DNA of 55,958 nucleotides, from contig CATZRD010000012.1 of assembly GCA_958423465.1 (NCBI GenBank), forward strand, positions 1-55,958. Reading direction: 5' to 3'. Positions 14,727 to 22,601 of the stretch are shown piece after piece (the stretch's first letter is position 1; every line of letters starts with the position of its first letter). The notes under the pieces were generated by a model. The model searched no databases and was not told the DNA's origin. It saw nothing but the letters and a program-made list of their open reading frames with translations. Both the position numbers and the translations under genes were made by a program. The stretch is from an uncultured Oscillospiraceae bacterium. Lineage in GTDB: Bacteria > Bacillota > Clostridia > Oscillospirales > Oscillospiraceae.

Positions 14727-15404
14727 TCACTGGTTTACGCTGTCGGGACCGCGGTTCATCGCCTCCCGCAGGGCTTCCCGCACCCGGGGCAGGTCCTCCT
14801 TGACCTTCTTCGACGGATCGAACCGCACCGGCGGGCCGGCGGCGATCCGCCGCCGCTCCCGATCCAGAGCCAGGGGAACGAACCGCACCGGCTCGTCGGA
14901 GACCCGGCGCCAGAACCGCTCGATGAGCAGGAAGCCGTCGTACACCTCTCCTATGTCGCCGCCGCTGCTGGTGTAGTCCACGTCCGGGAACACCAGCACC
15001 GGGTCCCCGGCCCGGAGGGCGGCCGCCGTCTCCCGAAAGGTCTCCCCGATCCGCGCCGTTCCCCGGTACACGGGGATAGCGCAAAGGGACTTCATCAGCG
15101 CGCTGACATAGCCGGACACCGCCCAGGCCAGGGCGGCGGCCAGGGGCTTGGGCAGGCCGAAGCGCGCAGAGAAGGTGTAGTCCCGGTACTGGGCCTGACA
15201 GGTCTCCCGCTGGGTGAACACATGGAGCACCCAGGGCCGCGTGGGAAAGGGCAGCCAGCTCAGAGCGGCCAGGGGCCCCATCATGTTCCCGTGGCGGCAG
15301 ACGTACACCGTGGGGCCCTCCGGCGGGGGGACCTCCACGGTCCAGCGCCCCAGCTTCAGCCGCACGAAGGCCCGGCTGACGGCAAACAGCTTACCGCGTT
15401 CCAT
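14727..15404 (-). CDS. PlsC-like acyltransferase with altered motif I
   Basis: 225 residues. Layout of a 1-acylglycerol-3-phosphate acyltransferase-like domain: VYVCRHGNMMGPLAAL at about 33-48 stands where motif I (H-x4-D) should be, and LVFPDVDYTSSGG takes the place of the FPEG motif. His is present but the Asp five residues later is Gly, so the charge relay looks incomplete; the protein may use another residue, may be inactive, or may belong to a divergent branch. Its ATG overlaps the end of the GT2-GtrA gene by 14 bases, so the two are coupled. A role in modifying a glycolipid made by the glycosyltransferase is a guess from context. Confidence 0.6.
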   Translation of the reverse strand: MERGKLFAVSRAFVRLKLGRWTVEVPPPEGPTVYVCRHGNMMGPLAALSWLPFPTRPWVLHVFTQRETCQAQYRDYTFSARFGLPKPLAAALAWAVSGYVSALMKSLCAIPVYRGTARIGETFRETAAALRAGDPVLVFPDVDYTSSGGDIGEVYDGFLLIERFWRRVSDEPVRFVPLALDRERRRIAAGPPVRFDPSKKVKEDLPRVREALREAMNRGPDSVNQ

Positions 15405-16458
15405 GGACGTTTCCCTCCCGAAAGACCCAGTGGAGCTGGATCTGATAGCTCACCAGGGCCAGCAGAATATCCACCCCCGCCTTGCCGATCACCGGCGGAA
15501 GGGCGGGAAACACCGTATGCACCGCCATCAGCAGCCCGTAGGAGCACAGCATCTGGCAGGCCCAGAGGCAGTAGTAGCGGGCCATGCTCCGCCTGCCGAA
15601 CTTCCCGCCGAAATAGATGTGATTGAGGGTGTAGTCCACCGCCGAGGACAGGGCCCGGGCCGTGGCCGTGGCCCACCAGTAGCACACCGCGTCCGGCAGG
15701 GCGGCGAACAGCACCGAGCTTCCCAGCCAGAACATCAGCACATCCGTCAGGGCCGAGAAGCAGGAGCAGAGCGTATAGAACCCGAGCCCGGAGATCAGCA
15801 CGCAGGCCACCCGCCAGGCGTCCCGCACCGTGCGGAGGTGGGACCCGGCGTTGTTGTCGAAATACACCACCTGGATGGGCACCTGCTTCAGCGCCACCCG
15901 GTCCCGGGCAGCCCGAATGAGCACGTTCATCTCATACTCGTACCGGTCCCCGCTCACGGCGGCGCACCAGGCCAGCCTCTCCCAGGGGATTCCCCGCAGA
16001 CCGGTCTGGGTGTCCTCCAGGCGGACGCCGTAGAGGGTGTGGAAGGCCCAGCTGGTCACCCGGTTGCCGATCTTGGACCGGGTGGGCACGGTGTCCAGCG
16101 TCAGGTCCCGGACGCCCAGGACCAGCGCGTCCCCGCCGAAAGCCAGAGCGGCGGCCACGGCGCATACGTCCTCCGCCCGGTGCTGCCCGTCGGCGTCGGC
16201 AGTGACGGTGCCCATCCCCTGCCACTCCGGCCGGGACAGTATGTAGTCGAAGGCCGTTTTCATTGCCCGTCCCTTGCCCAGATTCCGCGGATGGCGCAGC
16301 ACGGTGCAGCTGTCCATAGCCTCCAGGGCGGCGAACACCTCCCGGCTGGCCTCGCCGCTGCCATCGTCCACCGCCAGCACCTGCTCAGCCCCCAGGGCCA
16401 GCAGCCGCGAAACATATTCCGGCAGAGAGCCGTCCGGCTCCAGCGCGGGGATCACCAC
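15391..16458 (-). CDS. GT2 glycosyltransferase with C-terminal GtrA membrane domain
   Basis: About 355 residues from the chosen start. N-terminal GT2 domain of the dolichyl-phosphate-mannose-synthase type: VVIPALEPDGSLPEYV, VLAVDDGSGEASREV, RNLGKGRAMKTAFDYIL, the metal motif TADADGQH, and DTQTGLRGIP. From about residue 215 four hydrophobic segments form a GtrA-like domain (ACVLISGLGFYTLCSC, VCYWWATATARALSSAVDYT, YYCLWACQMLCSYGLL, GVDILLALVSYQIQLHWVF). Such proteins put a sugar on a polyprenyl phosphate at the membrane for later transfer outside. The start is uncertain: no ATG lies near the domain; I used GTG at 16458, but CTG at 16473, TTG at 16590 and GTG near 16680 are in frame. The upstream stretch holds a palindrome and a purine tract. 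Confidence 0.8.
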   Translation of the reverse strand: MVIPALEPDGSLPEYVSRLLALGAEQVLAVDDGSGEASREVFAALEAMDSCTVLRHPRNLGKGRAMKTAFDYILSRPEWQGMGTVTADADGQHRAEDVCAVAAALAFGGDALVLGVRDLTLDTVPTRSKIGNRVTSWAFHTLYGVRLEDTQTGLRGIPWERLAWCAAVSGDRYEYEMNVLIRAARDRVALKQVPIQVVYFDNNAGSHLRTVRDAWRVACVLISGLGFYTLCSCFSALTDVLMFWLGSSVLFAALPDAVCYWWATATARALSSAVDYTLNHIYFGGKFGRRSMARYYCLWACQMLCSYGLLMAVHTVFPALPPVIGKAGVDILLALVSYQIQLHWVFREGNVHGTR

Positions 16459-16480
16459 CAGCGTTCGTCTCAGGGCGGCG

Positions 16481-16518
16481 TTTTCTTCCTCCCTCCTCTC
16501 TCTCCTCTCCCTCTCCCC
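16481..16518. repeat. 38-base pyrimidine/purine tract
   Basis: Every base from 16481 to 16518 is C or T on the plus strand (G/A on the coding minus strand). It contains repeated AGGAGG-like elements and sits just before the glycosyltransferase domain, so it may be its extended ribosome-loading site. Confidence 0.7.
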
Positions 16519-16529
16519 GGGCAGGGCAG

Positions 16530-16552
16530 CCGCTTCCGCGGAGCGGAAGCGG
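16530..16552. repeat. Perfect 10-bp inverted repeat with 3-base loop
   Basis: CCGCTTCCGC (16530-16539) and GCGGAAGCGG (16543-16552) around GGA. It lies between the DUF2344 gene and the GT2 domain, in transcript position to act as an intercistronic hairpin; it lacks a U-tract. Confidence 0.65.
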
Positions 16553-16652
16553 CCAGCGGGGCCCCGCTGGTCCAGGTCGTATCTGATCAATGATAGCGCG
16601 CGTTTTTTAAAGATGCCCGGTAACAAATTGAAAGTTTTCTTTAAGATCGCCT

Positions 16653-17315
16653 CTACCGGAACCGGCTGCCGTCGCCGCACAGCAGCGCCAGCCGCCGCAC
16701 CCGGACAAAGTCCGGCGCAAGCTCCGGCAGATGCCGGGCCACGGCGGAGGCCAGAAGCGCCGGGTTCAGCCCCGGATTCTGGGCCTCCGTCAGGCACTCC
16801 AGCACCAGTGCTTCCCCCTCCTCCCGGACCGTGAGATCCAGCAGCATGGGGCGCGCGTCCGTATCCTCCAGGGTCTTGCGCTTGGTGCGCTTGGCCACCG
16901 GAAGGGTGGGACCGGTGAGAAGGGCTTCCACCCTCTCCGCGGCCCCCTGGGGCACGCCGCCGTCATAGGTCAGCTCCACCCGGGCCTGAATGGCCTTCAG
17001 CTCCCGCACCGGATGGACCGGCGGGGCGCATTGGACCGCCCGGATGCCCTCCGGCATGAAGAGGTTCATCCGCTGGGGAAGGTCCCCGCCCTCCGTGTCG
17101 CCGTCCAGCTCAAAGTCCAGGGCCTCCCAGTCGCTGGCCTGACCCACGCTGAGGGGCAGGGCAAAGGACATGAGGGGATGAGGGTGGTAGCCCTGGGAGT
17201 GGCGCAGGGTAAGGCCGCAGCGGAGGAACACCCGCTGGAAGGTCCTGAGCAGGTCCAGATGGGAGATGTACACCGCCCGGCCCTCTTTCACAAAGATGAG
17301 ACGCAGCTTAGCCAC
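16653..17315 (-). CDS. DUF2344 / radical-SAM-linked protein (TIGR03936 type)
   Basis: 220 residues. N-terminal KLRLIFVKEGRAVYISHLDL and LLRTFQRVFLRCGLTLRHSQ, then GYHPHPLMSFALPLSVGQAS: the hallmark opening of the family found next to, or fused with, the radical SAM protein encoded directly upstream. The GTG start at 17315 overlaps the radical SAM stop by 8 bases, after GGAGGGG. The function is not established; pairing suggests that it works with, or presents a substrate to, the radical SAM enzyme, often near rng/rpmA-type genes in other Firmicutes, none of which are here. Confidence 0.85.
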   Translation of the reverse strand: MAKLRLIFVKEGRAVYISHLDLLRTFQRVFLRCGLTLRHSQGYHPHPLMSFALPLSVGQASDWEALDFELDGDTEGGDLPQRMNLFMPEGIRAVQCAPPVHPVRELKAIQARVELTYDGGVPQGAAERVEALLTGPTLPVAKRTKRKTLEDTDARPMLLDLTVREEGEALVLECLTEAQNPGLNPALLASAVARHLPELAPDFVRVRRLALLCGDGSRFR

Positions 17316-19143
17316 GGTAGCACTCCCCTCCTTCCACCCGGCTGGCCCCGCAGCCGCCGCACTTCGTCCGGCAGTCCGGGGTGGTGACGGACTGGTAGGC
17401 CAGCTCCCGCTGGCGCCACAGGTAGTCGTCGGACACATAGCAGGAGATCATGGACCAGGGCAGGATTTCCTCCCGGCTCCGCTGCCGGTTGGCGTAGAAG
17501 GCCGGGTCCAGGCCGCACTCGGCAAAGGCCTCCAGCCAGCGGTTCAGATCAAAGTAGTCGCTCCAGGCGTCCAGCCGGGCGCCCTTGCGCCAGGCCAGCT
17601 CCAGCACCCGGCTGAGACGACGGTCCCCCCGGGCCAGGACGGCCTCCAGAAAGCTGGTGTCCCCGTCGTGCCAGTTGTAGGTCACGGCCTTGGCGGTGAT
17701 GGACTCCCGCAGCAGCCGCACCCGCCGCTCATACTCCTCCCGGGGGATCTGGGCCTCCCACTGGAAGGCGGTGAAGGGCTTGGGCACGAACCAGGAGGTG
17801 GACACGGTGATCCGCACCCCCCGGCTCTTGTTCACGGCGGACTCCCGCCAGGTGTGGAGGGCGTGGTTGGCCATATTGGCGATGCCCACCACGTCCTCGT
17901 CGGTCTCCGTGGGCAGGCCCAGCATGAAATAGAGCTTCACCGCGTTCCAGCCGCCGGAAAAGGCGGTGCGCAGACTCTCTGTCAGGTCCTCCTCGGTGAC
18001 GTTTTTGTTGATGGCGTCCCGCAGGCGCTGGGTGCCGGCCTCGGGAGCGAAGGTCAGTCCCGCCTTCCGCCCCTTCTGCAGCCGCTGCATCAGGTCCATG
18101 GAGAAGTTGTCCGCCCGGAGAGAGGGCAGGCTCAGGTTCACATGGTCCCGCTCACACAGGGGCTGCAATTGGTCGCACAGGCCCACCAGCTCCGGGTAGT
18201 CGCTGGTGGACAGAGAGCTGAGGGTCATCTCCTGATAGCCGGAGTCCTTCACGGCCTCCTGGCCGTACCGGGCCAGCAGGTCCCTGCTCCGGCAGCGCAC
18301 CGGGCGGTAGACGTACCCCGCCTGGCAGAACCGGCAGCCCCGGATGCAGCCCCGGAACACCTCCAGGGTCACCCGGTCATGGACCACCTCCGTGGAGGGC
18401 ACGATGGTCCGGACGGGATAGTAGGACTTGTCCATGTCGTGGACCACCCGCTTCACGACCTTTTCCGGCGCGCCGTCCTGGGGCGTGATGGCGGCCACGG
18501 TGCCGTCGCCGTGGTAGGTCACGTCGTAGAGAGAGGGGACGTACACCCCCTGGATCCCCGCGGCCTCCCGGAGGAAGCGGGGCTTATCCCAGCCTTCCCT
18601 CTTGGCCCGGCGGTACAGCTCCACCACCTCCGGCAGCAGGTCCTCCCCCTCGCCGATGAGGGCCAGGTCCAGAAAGTCCGCCACCGGCTCGGCGTTGTAC
18701 ATGGCGGTGCCCCCGGCGATCACCAGCGGCTGAAGACCCCGCCGGTCCGCGGCGCGCAGGGGGATCCCCGCCAGATCCAGCATATTCAGCATGGCGGGGT
18801 AGGCCATCTCGTAGCCCACGGAAAAACCCACGATGTCGAACTCTCCCACCGGGTCCCCGGACTCCAGGGCGTAGAGGGGAAGCCTAGCGGCGCGCATCTC
18901 CGCCTCCATGTCCCCCCAGGGGGCGAAGGCCCGCTCGCACCACACGCCGGGGATCTCGTTGAGCAGCCCGTACAGGATGCGCAGGCCCAAATTGGACATG
19001 CCGATCTCATAAGTATCCGGGAAGCAGAAGGCGAAGCGCAGGTCCATCGACCCCTTATCCTTCATGACAGCGTTGTATTCTCCCCCCACATAGCGGGCAG
19101 GCTTCTGCACCCGGGGCAGGATCCGTTCCAGTCTCTTATCCAC
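17308..19143 (-). CDS. B12-binding-type radical SAM protein (TIGR03960 family)
   Basis: 611 residues. N-terminal cobalamin-binding-like Rossmann part (FAFCFPDTYEIGMSNLGLRI, DIVGFSVGYEMAYPAMLNML, PLVIAGGTAMYNAEP), then the radical SAM core with the cluster motif FRGCIRGCRFCQAGY (Cys266, 270, 273) and LTFAPEAGTQRLRDAINK; the C-terminus adds CRTKCGGCGASRVEGGEC, a possible further metal site. I chose GTG at 19143 because AGGAG is 7 bases before it; ATG at 19149 leaves only one base of spacing. Coupled to the DUF2344 gene. The reaction is unknown for the family; a nucleic-acid or ribosome modification is often supposed but not shown. Confidence 0.88.
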   Translation of the reverse strand: MDKRLERILPRVQKPARYVGGEYNAVMKDKGSMDLRFAFCFPDTYEIGMSNLGLRILYGLLNEIPGVWCERAFAPWGDMEAEMRAARLPLYALESGDPVGEFDIVGFSVGYEMAYPAMLNMLDLAGIPLRAADRRGLQPLVIAGGTAMYNAEPVADFLDLALIGEGEDLLPEVVELYRRAKREGWDKPRFLREAAGIQGVYVPSLYDVTYHGDGTVAAITPQDGAPEKVVKRVVHDMDKSYYPVRTIVPSTEVVHDRVTLEVFRGCIRGCRFCQAGYVYRPVRCRSRDLLARYGQEAVKDSGYQEMTLSSLSTSDYPELVGLCDQLQPLCERDHVNLSLPSLRADNFSMDLMQRLQKGRKAGLTFAPEAGTQRLRDAINKNVTEEDLTESLRTAFSGGWNAVKLYFMLGLPTETDEDVVGIANMANHALHTWRESAVNKSRGVRITVSTSWFVPKPFTAFQWEAQIPREEYERRVRLLRESITAKAVTYNWHDGDTSFLEAVLARGDRRLSRVLELAWRKGARLDAWSDYFDLNRWLEAFAECGLDPAFYANRQRSREEILPWSMISCYVSDDYLWRQRELAYQSVTTPDCRTKCGGCGASRVEGGECYRG

Positions 19144-19222
19144 GGTCATTCTCCTTGGCGTCCCTGGCAGGCTTCCGGTCCTTCCCCGCGGGGCGGACCG
19201 GTCCAGGATGATCTTCTCTATT

Positions 19223-19810
19223 TTAGCCGGTTTCCCGCCGTTTGACAAGAGGCAGTTGGGAAAAGATGAGGCCCAGGGCCGCCAGCAGCAAAAAGCCGCC
19301 GGTGTGGCGGACCGCGGCCAGCGTCCCGGCGGCGGCCGTCAGCGCCAGGGCGCACAGGAGGCCCACCCACCGGCAGACCGTATCCGCCGCCCCGGGGCCC
19401 CACCCCCAGCTCACCAGCAGCCGCAGGGCGGCGCCGCCGTCCAGGGAGGGGACGGGCAGCAGATTATAGACTCCCAGCAGCAGGTTGGCCCCCGCCAGGG
19501 TATACGCGCCCGCCCCCCGGGCCAGGACCAGCGCCAGGACCAGATTCACCCCGGGGCCCGCCAGCACGCATCCCAGCTCCCGCCAGTAGGGCATATAGCG
19601 GGTATCCGCCCGAATCTCCGCCCCCAGGGCCGACAGGCGCGCCGACGCCGCCCGGACCCCCGCCAGGCGCAGGGCCGTCAGATGCCCCAGCTCATGGCAC
19701 ACCGACGCCGCCAGCACCAGGGGCAGCACCTCGCCGGCCCCCGCCCACAGAGCCAGGACCAGCATCAGGGGAAAGCCCCAGGTAACGGTGACGTTACCCC
19801 AGCTCCACAT
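19223..19810 (-). CDS. M50-family intramembrane metalloprotease, SpoIVFB-like
   Basis: 195 residues, hydrophobic throughout with about five to six membrane segments. Seen: zinc motif VCHELGHLTA (His39, Glu40, His43) and the third-ligand motif NLLPVPSLDGGAAL (Asp of the LDG motif). This is the layout of SpoIVFB, which cleaves pro-SigmaK in the outer forespore membrane during sporulation. The ATG at 19810 lies 17 bases inside the end of the upstream M23 gene, the same order as spoIVFA-spoIVFB in Bacillus, which supports the call. A site-2 protease with another target cannot be excluded. The following gene starts 79 bases later. Confidence 0.8.
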   Translation of the reverse strand: MWSWGNVTVTWGFPLMLVLALWAGAGEVLPLVLAASVCHELGHLTALRLAGVRAASARLSALGAEIRADTRYMPYWRELGCVLAGPGVNLVLALVLARGAGAYTLAGANLLLGVYNLLPVPSLDGGAALRLLVSWGWGPGAADTVCRWVGLLCALALTAAAGTLAAVRHTGGFLLLAALGLIFSQLPLVKRRETG

Positions 19811-20855
19811 AGTAGATGGGGTTAAGGTACAGCTCGCCGCTGTGAAGCTCAAAGTGGAGGTGGGCGCCGGTGACCATGCCAGAGTCCCCCACCTCCCCGA
19901 TCTTGTCCCCCAGGGCCACGCTGCCGCCGGTGACCGAGGCCCGGCTGAGATGACCGTACAGGGTGATATAGCCGCCCTCGTGCTGGAGCATCACATAGGT
20001 CCCCAGGGTGCTGCTCTCCCCGGTGGCGTACACCGTGCCGGCGGCGAAGGCGTGAACGTCCGAGCCGTACTCCGCCGCTAGGTCCACGCCGTAGTGGAAC
20101 TTCTGCCCGCCGGTCACCGGGTGCTCCCGCCAGCCGAAGGAGGAGCTGAGGGGCGCCACCACAGGGCTGGCGTAGTCAAAGCCCAGAGAACGCTGCTCCA
20201 GGCTGGCGTTGTCCGGCAGAGCGGGCATGGTATAGACGTAGGAGGCGGTGGCCGTGGAGGTGTCCTCCGCCGGCAGGTCCAGATCGATCTCCCGCTCCAC
20301 CATGCCGTCCCCCTCCGCGGGCATGGGGACGGCGGCCTGCCCGGGGGCCTCTGTCTCCGCAGGGCACGCCGCCGCCAGATCGGAGGGCTCGCCGCCCTCT
20401 TCCTTCCCCTCCGCGGGTCCGTCCTCACCGGCGGAACCCTCCGCCGGGTCCTTCTCCGGGTCCTGACCGGCCTCCGGCGGGGGCGTCTGCCCCTTCTCCT
20501 CCGGCGGCGGGTCCTCCTCCAGGTCCTGGTCCGGCCCAAACACGGCGGAATAGGCCTGATGGAGAGAGTCCCCCACCGGCTCCTCCCCGCCGATGGCCCG
20601 GCCCATGGCGGCAAACGCCTCCTTGAAGTCCGCGTCCCGGCCGATCAGCTCCCCGGCGGTCCGGGCCAAGCGCGCCACCGTCTGGGGGAAGAGCAGCTTC
20701 ACCGCCACCAGCGCCACAAAGACCGCGCCGCAGATCACCAGCCGCGCCAGCCGCCTGTCCTGGGGGGACGGCGCCGCCCGGCGGCCTCCCCGTCCTTTCG
20801 CTCCCCGGCGGCGCAGGCGCTTCCCCCGGTAAAACCCGCTTTTACTTTCCGCCAT
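19794..20855 (-). CDS. Membrane-anchored M23 (LytM) domain protein, SpoIVFA-like
   Basis: 353 residues. Very basic N-terminus, one membrane segment at about 38-56, a long Glu/Pro/Gly-rich linker (about 110-200), then an M23 domain (about 228-350). All metal ligands look present: His254 and Asp258 (HYGVD), and His332/His334 (HLHFEL). The overlap with a SpoIVFB-like M50 gene points to SpoIVFA, which holds and regulates the protease; the full ligand set suggests it could also cut peptidoglycan, unlike a purely structural LytM domain. SpoIIQ-like or stand-alone endopeptidase are alternatives. ATG at 20855 lies 8 bases after AGGAGG. First gene of the minus-strand run to 14727. Confidence 0.78.
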   Translation of the reverse strand: MAESKSGFYRGKRLRRRGAKGRGGRRAAPSPQDRRLARLVICGAVFVALVAVKLLFPQTVARLARTAGELIGRDADFKEAFAAMGRAIGGEEPVGDSLHQAYSAVFGPDQDLEEDPPPEEKGQTPPPEAGQDPEKDPAEGSAGEDGPAEGKEEGGEPSDLAAACPAETEAPGQAAVPMPAEGDGMVEREIDLDLPAEDTSTATASYVYTMPALPDNASLEQRSLGFDYASPVVAPLSSSFGWREHPVTGGQKFHYGVDLAAEYGSDVHAFAAGTVYATGESSTLGTYVMLQHEGGYITLYGHLSRASVTGGSVALGDKIGEVGDSGMVTGAHLHFELHSGELYLNPIYYVELG

Positions 20856-20988
20856 GGCCTCTGCCTCCTCCCCCGTGGTCCGGCGGACCTTCCGCCGTTA
20901 CGGGGAAAGTCTATGCTCCGGAAGGAAAAACTATACCCGGCCCGTGTATTTCCGCCAAAGCGGCGCACCCTAAGGGCGAGGTGATATC

Positions 20989-22440
20989 ATGATCGATTCT
21001 ATCTGGAGCCGCACCGCGGCCAGCGCACCCAGGCCGCCCCTCACCGGGGAGCAGACCGCCCAGGCGGCGGTCATCGGCGGCGGTCTGGCGGGCGTTCTCA
21101 CCGCCTGGCTCCTCCGGCAGGCGGGAGTAGACGCGGCCATTGTGGAGGCGGAGCGGGCAGGCGGCGGCCAGACCTCCGGCACCACCGCCAAGTTTACCAG
21201 CCAGCACGGGGCCATTTACCACAGGCTGGAGACGGACCTGGGTCCCGACGCCGCCAGACTCTACGCCCAGGCCAACGAGGAGGCCATCCGCTCCTATGAA
21301 GCCCTGATTCTGGCAGGGAATATTCCTTGTCAGTGGCGGCGGTGCAGGGCGTGGCTGTACAGCCGGTCCGACGAGGACCTGATCGAGCGGGAGGCGGAGG
21401 CGGAAAAGCGGGCGGGGCTGCCCGTGGCTCTCTCCCGCCGGACAGAGCTGCCCTTTTCGGTGAAGGCCGCCCTGGCGGCGGAGGGACAGGCCGCCGCCCA
21501 CCCCTTGGAGCTGCTGCTGGCCCTGGCTGAGGACCTGCGAATCTACGAGGGCAGCCGGGTCATAGAGGTGGACGGCGACCAGCTGCGCACCTCCGCCGGA
21601 GGCGTTCTGCGGGCGGAGCGGATCGTCTTTGCCTGCCACTACCCCTTCGTCAACTTTCCCGGCTTCTACTTCGCCCGGATGCACCAGGAGCGCAGCTATG
21701 TGCTGGCGCTGTCCGGCGCGGACCGGATGGAGGACATGTACTATGGCGTGGAGCCCGGCGGCCTGTCCTTCCGCCCGGCGGGAAAGCTGCTGCTGCTGGG
21801 CGGAAGCGGCCACCGCACCGGGGAAAACGCCTCCGGCGGGCAGTACGATTCCCTGTCTCAGGCAGCCCGGCTGCTGTATCCCAGCGCCCGGGAGGCGGCC
21901 CGGTGGTCCGCCCAGGACTGCGTCACCCCGGATGGCCTGCCCTATGTCGGCCGGTTTTCCGCCGGGAAGCCCAACTGGTATGTGGCCACCGGCTTCGCTA
22001 AGTGGGGCATGACCACCTCCATGGCGGCGGCGGCGCTGCTGCGGGACCTGATTCTGGACCGGACGAACCCTTATGAGGGGCTTTTCTCCCCCCAGCGGGA
22101 TACTCTGCTCCTCTCCGCGCCTCAGCTGGCCCAGGAGGGCGTCCACGCCGTGGGGGGCCTGAGCCGCCTGTTTCTGGCCCCCGCCAGGGCAAAGGCGGAG
22201 ACCCTGGCCCCCGGTCAGGGCGGCGTGGTGGAGGCGGAAGGCGAAAAGCTGGGGGTCTGCCGCACGCCGGAGGGAAAGCTCCTGGCGGTGGACATCCGCT
22301 GCCCCCACCTGGGCTGCCAGCTGGCCTGGAACCCGGAGGAAAAGACCTGGGACTGTCCCTGCCACGGCTCCCGCTTCGACCCTTACGGAAAGCTGCTCTC
22401 CGGCCCCGCCCAGCGGGACCTTCCCGCCTGGGACCTGTAA
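20989..22440 (+). CDS. FAD-dependent oxidoreductase with C-terminal Rieske 2Fe-2S domain
   Basis: 483 residues. N-terminal DAO/glycine-oxidase-type FAD domain: AAVIGGGLAGVLTAWLL (26-42), AAIVEAERAGGGQTSGTTAK, and VTPDGLPYVGRFS before the second dinucleotide stretch FAKWGMTTS. C-terminal Rieske domain with Cys438-x-His440 and Cys456-x2-His459 (CPHLGCQLAW, DCPCHGSRFDPYGKLLSGPA). The fusion is known among Firmicutes and Bacillus YhfW-like proteins; the substrate is unknown. It could pass electrons from an amine or hydroxy acid through FAD to the iron-sulfur centre. ATG at 20989 with GAGGTG upstream. Divergent from the SpoIVFA-like gene; no clear promoter was found in 20856-20988. Confidence 0.88.
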   Translation: MIDSIWSRTAASAPRPPLTGEQTAQAAVIGGGLAGVLTAWLLRQAGVDAAIVEAERAGGGQTSGTTAKFTSQHGAIYHRLETDLGPDAARLYAQANEEAIRSYEALILAGNIPCQWRRCRAWLYSRSDEDLIEREAEAEKRAGLPVALSRRTELPFSVKAALAAEGQAAAHPLELLLALAEDLRIYEGSRVIEVDGDQLRTSAGGVLRAERIVFACHYPFVNFPGFYFARMHQERSYVLALSGADRMEDMYYGVEPGGLSFRPAGKLLLLGGSGHRTGENASGGQYDSLSQAARLLYPSAREAARWSAQDCVTPDGLPYVGRFSAGKPNWYVATGFAKWGMTTSMAAAALLRDLILDRTNPYEGLFSPQRDTLLLSAPQLAQEGVHAVGGLSRLFLAPARAKAETLAPGQGGVVEAEGEKLGVCRTPEGKLLAVDIRCPHLGCQLAWNPEEKTWDCPCHGSRFDPYGKLLSGPAQRDLPAWDL

Positions 22441-22529
22441 AGGGCTTTCCCTCCCACCGCCCGCTAAGAAAAAAGCCGGGAAATCTTCAACATTTCATAA
22501 GAATTCGGCAATCTTTCCGCAAAACATCC

Positions 22530-22569
22530 AGCGCTTCCGTCTGGTACAATCGTGCCTGACAGAAGCGCT
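22530..22569 (+). promoter_or_regulatory. Extended -10 promoter inside an inverted repeat
   Basis: AGCGCTTC (22530-22537) is repeated inverted as GAAGCGCT (22562-22569) on both sides of TGGTACAAT (22542-22550), an extended -10 without a recognisable -35. Suits a regulated promoter for the C39-like gene. Confidence 0.45.
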
Positions 22570-22601
22570 ATTTATGTTCACTCCGGAAAGGAAGTTTTGC
22601 T

